DNA from: an uncultured Collinsella sp.
Lineage (GTDB): Bacteria; Actinomycetota; Coriobacteriia; Coriobacteriales; Coriobacteriaceae
Length of the DNA stretch: 64,000 nucleotides
Reading direction: 5' to 3'
Assembly: GCA_905199225.1 (NCBI GenBank)
Contig: CAJKFS010000005.1
Location: 1 to 64,000 of the forward strand
Shown: positions 59,316 through 64,000 of the stretch, in pieces
Position numbering within the stretch: position 1 is the first letter of the stretch
Layout: each line of letters begins with the position of its first letter
Program-made: the position numbers and the translations under genes
Notes under the pieces: generated by a model
What the model was told of the DNA's origin: nothing
The model's input: the letters and a program-made list of their open reading frames with translations, nothing else
Database searches by the model: none

Positions 59316-60737
59316 TTAGGCCATGAGCAGGCCGGTCTCCGCGACGTTCTTGTACCAGTACGCGCTTGCCTTGGGATAGCGCTTCTGGGTCTCAAAGTCG
59401 ATGTAGAACAGGCCGTAGCGCTTGTTATAGCCGTTGGTCCAGGAGAACTGGTCCTGCAGCGACCACACAAAGTAGCCGTCGACGTTCACACCGCCGTCGA
59501 TCGCCTTGAGGATCCACGCGAGATGCTGGCGCATGTAATCGATGCGAGGGGCGTCGTCGATAAAGCCGTCCTCAAAGTCGTCCTTATAGCCCATGCCGTT
59601 CTCGGTGATGTAGATCTTCTTGTAGTTGGGGTAATCGTTCTTAATGCGGAGCAGCAGGTCGTAGAGACCCTCGGGATAGATAATCCAGTCCCAATCGGTG
59701 GTGGGTACGCCTTCGCGCACGCATGACTCGCCCACGCCCTTGAGGAACCAGCGCGAGGAGCCCTTGTCGCCGGTACCATTGTGGTTGATGTCGTTTTCGC
59801 CCTCGGCGGCACGCAGGAACTGGCACTTGTAGGTGTTGACACCCAGGCAATCGTTGTAGGGGAGCGCGGCGGTCAGCGCGGCGATGTCCTCGTCGCGGAC
59901 GTCGAGCTCGCCGCCGGCGATATGGGCCAGCTTGGTCGCAGCCTCCATGGTGTCGGCTGCATAGTGGCCGCGGAAGGTGGCGTCGAGTACCCAGCGGTTG
60001 TTGATGACGTCGGCCATGCGAGCTGCCTCGCAGTCGGCGGCGTTGTTGGGATCGAGGGGATACTTGGGCTCCAGGTTCTGGACAATGCCGATCTCACCCT
60101 CAAAGCCGCCCTCATGGAAGGCGACGACGGCCTTGGCGTGGGCCACCATCATGTTGTGCATGAGCTGGAAGGCCTTGTCCAGGCGATACTTCTCGCCGTG
60201 CGGCCAGTTGCCGACGATAAAGCTGCCCTCGGCGGTTGCGGGAATCTCGTTAAACGTGAACCAGTGCTTGACCTCGGTGAACTCGGCAAAGCAGAACTTG
60301 GCGTACTCGACAAAGGCGTCGATCGTCGTGCGCGTCAGGAAGCCCTCGCCGCCGTCCTGGTAAAAGGCCTCGGGCGTATCAAAGTGATCGAGCGTGACAT
60401 AGGGGATAACGCCGGCTTTGTTGCAGGTGGCGAAAAGCTCATGATAGAAGGCGACACCCTCGTGGTTGATCTCGCCAGTGCCGTTGGGGAAGATGCGGCT
60501 CCAAGCGATGGAGACGCGGATACCGTTGATGCCGAAGCGCTGGCACAGGTCGATATCGACCGGGTACTTGTTGTAGAAATCGCTTGCGGGGTCGGGGGAG
60601 AAGCGACCCTGAGCAGCCAAGAAATCGTCCCAGGGTACTTTGCCCTTGCCGTGCGTACGGGTCTCGCCCTCAACCTGGTAAGCAGCGGTGGCGCCGCCAA
60701 ACACAAAGCCGTCGGGGAACTGCATGGGGTTGGTCAT
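59316..60737 (-). CDS. Glycoside hydrolase family 1, probable 6-phospho-beta-galactosidase
   Basis: A 473-residue GH1 enzyme. TFNEI near residue 160 carries the acid/base Glu and ITENG near residue 377 carries the nucleophile. FGGATAAYQVEGE opens the barrel. The stretch DQFSWTNGYNKRYGLFYIDFETQKRYPK has the Ser-x-x-x-Gly-Tyr-x-Lys-x-Tyr arrangement that LacG uses to bind the 6-phosphate, favouring 6-phospho-beta-galactosidase over the glucosidase. AAAGGATG precedes the ATG. It lies 75 bases after the IICB gene, so the two form one operon for a beta-galactoside such as lactose or its relatives. Confidence 0.9.
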   Translation of the reverse strand: MTNPMQFPDGFVFGGATAAYQVEGETRTHGKGKVPWDDFLAAQGRFSPDPASDFYNKYPVDIDLCQRFGINGIRVSIAWSRIFPNGTGEINHEGVAFYHELFATCNKAGVIPYVTLDHFDTPEAFYQDGGEGFLTRTTIDAFVEYAKFCFAEFTEVKHWFTFNEIPATAEGSFIVGNWPHGEKYRLDKAFQLMHNMMVAHAKAVVAFHEGGFEGEIGIVQNLEPKYPLDPNNAADCEAARMADVINNRWVLDATFRGHYAADTMEAATKLAHIAGGELDVRDEDIAALTAALPYNDCLGVNTYKCQFLRAAEGENDINHNGTGDKGSSRWFLKGVGESCVREGVPTTDWDWIIYPEGLYDLLLRIKNDYPNYKKIYITENGMGYKDDFEDGFIDDAPRIDYMRQHLAWILKAIDGGVNVDGYFVWSLQDQFSWTNGYNKRYGLFYIDFETQKRYPKASAYWYKNVAETGLLMA

Positions 60738-60812
60738 GAGTCATCCTTTCTGTGGGATACGAATAGGGAGAGGTGCCCGAACCGGGAATCCGGGCACCAA
60801 CAGAGGGAGGAA

Positions 60813-62591
60813 CTAGTCGAGGTTCTCGCGGAGCCACTTGATGGCGCCAGCGGGGTCGCGAGTAAGGTCGATATATTCCTTACCGCGGGGAGCGAGCAGC
60901 TTAATGCCCAGACGATCGGTGTCGGCCTTCATGTCGTTGTAGTAGCTACGGACCTGCGGGGCAAGCACGATAACGTCGTACTGATCCATGATGGCAGTGT
61001 GCTGGCCATAGGCGCCTGCGGAGGAAGCGATGTTCTCTCCGGTCTGCGCAGCACCTTCCTTGATGGCGTTGGCAAGCATGGCAGAGGTGCCGGCGCCGGC
61101 GCACAGGACGAGGACCTTCAGGCCATCGACGTCCTTCTTAGCGGATGCGTCGGCGGCGGGCTCGGGCTGATCGGCGACAGGCTTGCTGTCGGCGGCAGCG
61201 GCGGTCGGCTCAACGGAAGCGGTAGCCTGCTCGACAACGGGCGCAGGGGCGTTGGCGGCGATGGTGGCAGCACCATCGGACTCAAGACCCAGCTCGGCGG
61301 CGCGTTCGGCCTCCTGGTCGCAGAGCAGCTTATCGTATGCCTTCAAGAACGGCAGGTAGATGATGGCGTCCAGCAATATGATGATTGCGACAAACACCAG
61401 GGCGATAAGCTGGAAGTTCGTGGTGATGAAGATGCCGATAGGGGCAGGGGTAGCCCAAGGCACCACGAAGGAGAAGCCGTTCATGCCCACGTTATCGATA
61501 AAGAACTTGGCAACGCTTACGTTGACGCAGCCGGCGGCAACAAAGGGGATGAGCATGTAGGGGTTAAGGATCATCGGCGCGCCAAAGAGCAGCGGCTCGT
61601 TGACAGCAAAGGCAACAGGAACAATTGAGGCCTTACCGACGGCTTTGAGCTGCTTGGACTTCATAAAGAGAATCAGCAGAAGCGGCACGATGAACGTGGC
61701 GCCGGTGCCGCCGAACTCACCCACGAGCGACATGTTGAAGGTGAGGGAATGGGCGGGGTGACCACCGGCCAGCAGAACCTGCAGGTTCTCGGCCTGGTTG
61801 GCAAGACGGATGGGGTCGATGCCCGGCTGGACGATCGAGGGGCCGTGGACGCCGATGAACCAGAAGAACGCGGTGGCTGCCTGGATAAGGATAAGGCCAG
61901 GATAGGTTTCTGCAGCGGTAAAGAGCGGGGAGAGCAGTTTGATAAGCAGCTCGGAGAACGGAACGCCCATGAGGTTGCGCACGACGACATCGATGATGCC
62001 GCAGATGATGACGGCGCCACCGAAGGGGATAATGTCGCGGAAGTTCTGAGCGATGGCGCCCGGGACCTCCTTGGGCAGCTTAATGGTCAGATCGCGCGAG
62101 ACGCAGAACTTATAAACCCAAACGGTAATGAACGCGGCGATATAGGCCGAGAACAGACCGCGCGTACCCATGCTGGTGCAATCGAAGACAGAAAGCTCGG
62201 AGCCGTTGAACTTGGTGGTGAACTGCGTAACAGCGAGCAGCAGCATGCTGCACTGGGCGGCAACCATGGTGGAGCCGTCGTTGAGCACCTTGCCGGCGGG
62301 CATGCGACGGTTCATGGAAGCCGTGAAGTTCTTGGCGGTGGTGCCGGCAACCATGATGCCCATGACGCCCATGGTGAAGTTGTACAGCTTATTGCACCAG
62401 TCGATGAGCGGCTGGGGCAGCGTGATGCCAACTACGCCAGGAAGGGTGGCGATCAACAGGAAGATCGAAGAGGTGAGGACAATGGGCATGCACCCAAGGA
62501 ATCCGTCCTTAATGGCCTGGAGGTAGACGTTCCTCGAGATCTTCTCAAAGAACGGTTGATGCTTTTCGAGCATCTTTACGATGGCGTCCAT
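60813..62591 (-). CDS. PTS lactose-family IICB fusion
   Basis: A 592-residue membrane protein. The IIC domain (MDAIVKMLEKHQPFFEKISRN, FIGVHGPSIVQPGI, FAVNEPLLFGAPMILNPYM) is followed by an Ala/Pro-rich linker of about 70 residues. The IIB domain has the Cys loop KVLVLCAGAGTSAMLANAI and ends in KEYIDLTRDPAGAIKWL. It resembles LacE and the paralogue at 55068. The adjoining GH1 enzyme suggests lactose or another beta-galactoside as substrate. AAAGGAG precedes the ATG. A IIA partner is absent here. Confidence 0.95.
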   Translation of the reverse strand: MDAIVKMLEKHQPFFEKISRNVYLQAIKDGFLGCMPIVLTSSIFLLIATLPGVVGITLPQPLIDWCNKLYNFTMGVMGIMVAGTTAKNFTASMNRRMPAGKVLNDGSTMVAAQCSMLLLAVTQFTTKFNGSELSVFDCTSMGTRGLFSAYIAAFITVWVYKFCVSRDLTIKLPKEVPGAIAQNFRDIIPFGGAVIICGIIDVVVRNLMGVPFSELLIKLLSPLFTAAETYPGLILIQAATAFFWFIGVHGPSIVQPGIDPIRLANQAENLQVLLAGGHPAHSLTFNMSLVGEFGGTGATFIVPLLLILFMKSKQLKAVGKASIVPVAFAVNEPLLFGAPMILNPYMLIPFVAAGCVNVSVAKFFIDNVGMNGFSFVVPWATPAPIGIFITTNFQLIALVFVAIIILLDAIIYLPFLKAYDKLLCDQEAERAAELGLESDGAATIAANAPAPVVEQATASVEPTAAAADSKPVADQPEPAADASAKKDVDGLKVLVLCAGAGTSAMLANAIKEGAAQTGENIASSAGAYGQHTAIMDQYDVIVLAPQVRSYYNDMKADTDRLGIKLLAPRGKEYIDLTRDPAGAIKWLRENLD

Positions 62592-62760
62592 AGAGCTCCT
62601 TTGCTACTTGATGCGCGATGCATGTGGATGGAACTGGTCGTCGATGGATGGTCAGGACTGCCCGGAAACCTTCCTGCTTAAGGAAGGCATTGCGAAATGA
62701 CAACGTTGTCATTTCGTTAATGACAACGTAAGACATTTTTGGAAGAGCAACAAGGATATA

Positions 62761-62795
62761 CGGGTGAGCGGTCGATATTGTCCGGTAAACGGTTG
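62761..62795. promoter_or_regulatory. Operator-like sites between IICB and lacI
   Basis: CGGGTGAGCGGTCG at 62761-62774 and CCGGTAAACGGTTG at 62782-62795 resemble the sites at 39042, 39259, 54798 and 54874. They lie between divergent genes, about 70-105 bases before the LacI start. Confidence 0.6.
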
Positions 62796-62866
62796 ATTTA
62801 TCAGTCGGGCAGGTAGTGTATGCTAGAACGCAAAAAACAAGCGATGCAAAACCGACTGGAGAAGCA

Positions 62867-63877
62867 GTGGCAACGATGGACAAGAAAAATGTCTCGATGA
62901 ACGATGTGGCAGTTGCCGCGGGTGTTTCTCTCAAGACGGTTTCGCGTGTGATCAACGAGCCCGATAGCGTGCGAGAGTCGACACGCGATAAGGTTCATTC
63001 GGCCATGGAGGCGCTCGGGTTTCGAGCCAACTTTGCCGCGCGTTCGCTCAAGTTGGGCCGTTACGGGTGCATCGGCGTCGTGCTGTTCCACTTGTCGGGC
63101 GGTGCCGTGGACATGATCGACGGTATCGCCGATGCCGCCGAAGAGCGCGGCTTTGCGCTCACGATGATTAAGAAGTGCGGAGGTGAGAAGATGACTCTTG
63201 CCGATGCGGCGCGTAGGATGTCGCAGCTGCCTGTTGATGGCATGATCTTCAACCTGCGCCAGATGGTCGATGACTTTGATACCTTTGAGGCGCCGAAAGA
63301 CCTCAAGACGGTGATTATCACACCGATGGAGCATCCTGCCTGCTCTACCGTCAGTGACGACCAAGAGGGCGGCGCGCGCATGGCGTGCGAGTACTTCTTG
63401 AACCACGGGCACAAGAACGTGTACTTCGTCTCTGGTAAGAAAGAGTCACTGTCGAGCCAGTGCCGTATGAAAGGTTGGCGAGCGGCACTCGAGGCACGTG
63501 GCATTGAGCCGCCCGAGCCTCTGCAAGGCGATTGGAATGCGGATAGTGGCTATGCCGCGGGCCTTGTGCTTGCCGATAAGCCCGATTGCACGGCGGTCCT
63601 CGCTGCTAACGACTGCATGGCAAACGGCGTGATGATGGCTCTACGTGACAAAGGGCTCAATGTGCCCGACGACGTGTCCGTGATCGGCTTCGACGATGAG
63701 CTCTACAAGACGATTCCCAACTCGATTCTGACGTCGGTGAAGTTTCGCCACCGCGAACTGGGCATCCGTGCGCTTAACGAGGTCGTCGCAGGTCTGGAAG
63801 CCCCGAGCTCCAGAAGCCGTACGCTCGTCTCGGGCGTGTTGGTCGAGCGTTCCAGCGTAAGGGATCTGCGGGCGTAG
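62867..63877 (+). CDS. LacI-family transcriptional regulator
   Basis: A 336-residue repressor. The N-terminal HTH and hinge helix read MNDVAVAAGVSLKTVSRVINEPDSVRESTRDKVHSAMEALGFRANFAARSLKLGR. The periplasmic-binding-protein-like domain follows with IGVVLFHLSGGAVDMIDGIADAAEERGF and VIGFDDELYKTIPNSILTSVKF near the C-terminus. I use the GTG at 62867 since GGAG is five bases upstream; the ATG at 62876 is possible. It is divergent from the IICB/GH1 operon, which it likely controls. Hairpin array 3 starts 17 bases after its stop. Confidence 0.93.
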   Translation: MATMDKKNVSMNDVAVAAGVSLKTVSRVINEPDSVRESTRDKVHSAMEALGFRANFAARSLKLGRYGCIGVVLFHLSGGAVDMIDGIADAAEERGFALTMIKKCGGEKMTLADAARRMSQLPVDGMIFNLRQMVDDFDTFEAPKDLKTVIITPMEHPACSTVSDDQEGGARMACEYFLNHGHKNVYFVSGKKESLSSQCRMKGWRAALEARGIEPPEPLQGDWNADSGYAAGLVLADKPDCTAVLAANDCMANGVMMALRDKGLNVPDDVSVIGFDDELYKTIPNSILTSVKFRHRELGIRALNEVVAGLEAPSSRSRTLVSGVLVERSSVRDLRA

Positions 63878-63894
63878 ACGTGCTCGGCCTGCTC

Positions 63895-64000
63895 GTCTAA
63901 ATCTGTAACAGGTGGGACCCGAAAACTCGGCTAGATGTTACAGATTTAGACAATTCGGCCCGGCTTATTCCGTTTGTCTCGATCTGTAACAGTTAGGAGT
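63895..64000. repeat. Hairpin array 3 (one full unit and a cut second unit)
   Basis: A full 57-base unit at 63895-63951 (arms GTCTAAATCTGTAACA and inverse), a 24-base separator, and a second unit from 63976 cut by the window end. The middle carries the GGGACCCGAAAACTCGGCTAG core related to the other arrays. Confidence 0.95.

Overview
The window looks like a chromosome segment of a gut Coriobacteriia bacterium, most likely Collinsella or a close relative. This is inferred from the high-GC coding sequence, the dense set of phosphotransferase (PTS) sugar systems, the mix of actinobacterial and Firmicute-like genes and frequent GTG/TTG starts. No database search was possible.

Layout. 1-7065: a universal stress protein, uppP, a PcrA-type helicase cut from its C-terminal domain by an in-frame TAG, manA and a GntR regulator. 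7368-12232: a beta-glucoside cassette (GH1 enzyme, PTS IIC, IIB, IIA) followed by a ROK glucokinase. 12399-29473: housekeeping genes (ppaC, nhaA, an aspartate aminotransferase, a STAS protein, tatA-tatC-hypA-hypB, an archaeal-looking topoisomerase I, a zinc-ribbon membrane protein, tmk-holB-ricT, comF and an unrecognised nuclease-like protein). 30205-38791: a solute-binding lipoprotein, hpf, a DegV protein, a hydroxyacid dehydrogenase with a His/Cys tail, a HEAT-like protein, isocitrate dehydrogenase, a membrane-anchored SurA-like protein and an HTH/DUF2975 pair. 39495-49550: an amino-sugar locus, probably N-acetylgalactosamine: mannose-family PTS IIA-YajC-IIB-IIC-IID, a GntR regulator, AgaS, NagA, an aldose epimerase, a tagatose-6-phosphate kinase-like enzyme and YhcH. 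A tRNA-Thr follows. 49980-64000: a mosaic of sugar cassettes: a PTS IIB paralogue lacking its catalytic His, galM, a DeoR regulator, a GntR/TIM-barrel/IICB cassette of unknown substrate, an AlbA/Schlafen-type regulator and a GH1/IICB/LacI cassette.

How the genes work together. The amino-sugar locus encodes import and phosphorylation (PTS), deacetylation (NagA), deamination/isomerisation (AgaS) and a second phosphorylation (PfkB-type kinase). The final aldolase is not in the window. A 13-base inverted-repeat site occurs both before the PTS operon and before agaS, and fits the NagR/DasR-like GntR encoded between them. A second motif, ACCG-GTRAA-CGGT, occurs in three PTS promoter regions, including that of the LacI gene at the right end.

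The most unusual feature is a family of hairpin arrays at 52687-52984, 58926-59222 and 63895-64000. Each unit is a 57-base near-perfect inverted repeat, and units recur every 80-81 bases. The arrays sit at gene 3' ends and bracket two complete sugar cassettes. Two 3'-terminal gene remnants (nagA and deoR copies) lie in the same half of the window, which suggests repeated recombination. Other novelties are a 220-230-base MITE-like element present twice, a tight cluster of TGACRCG sites before the AlbA-type gene, and several long intergenic palindromes.
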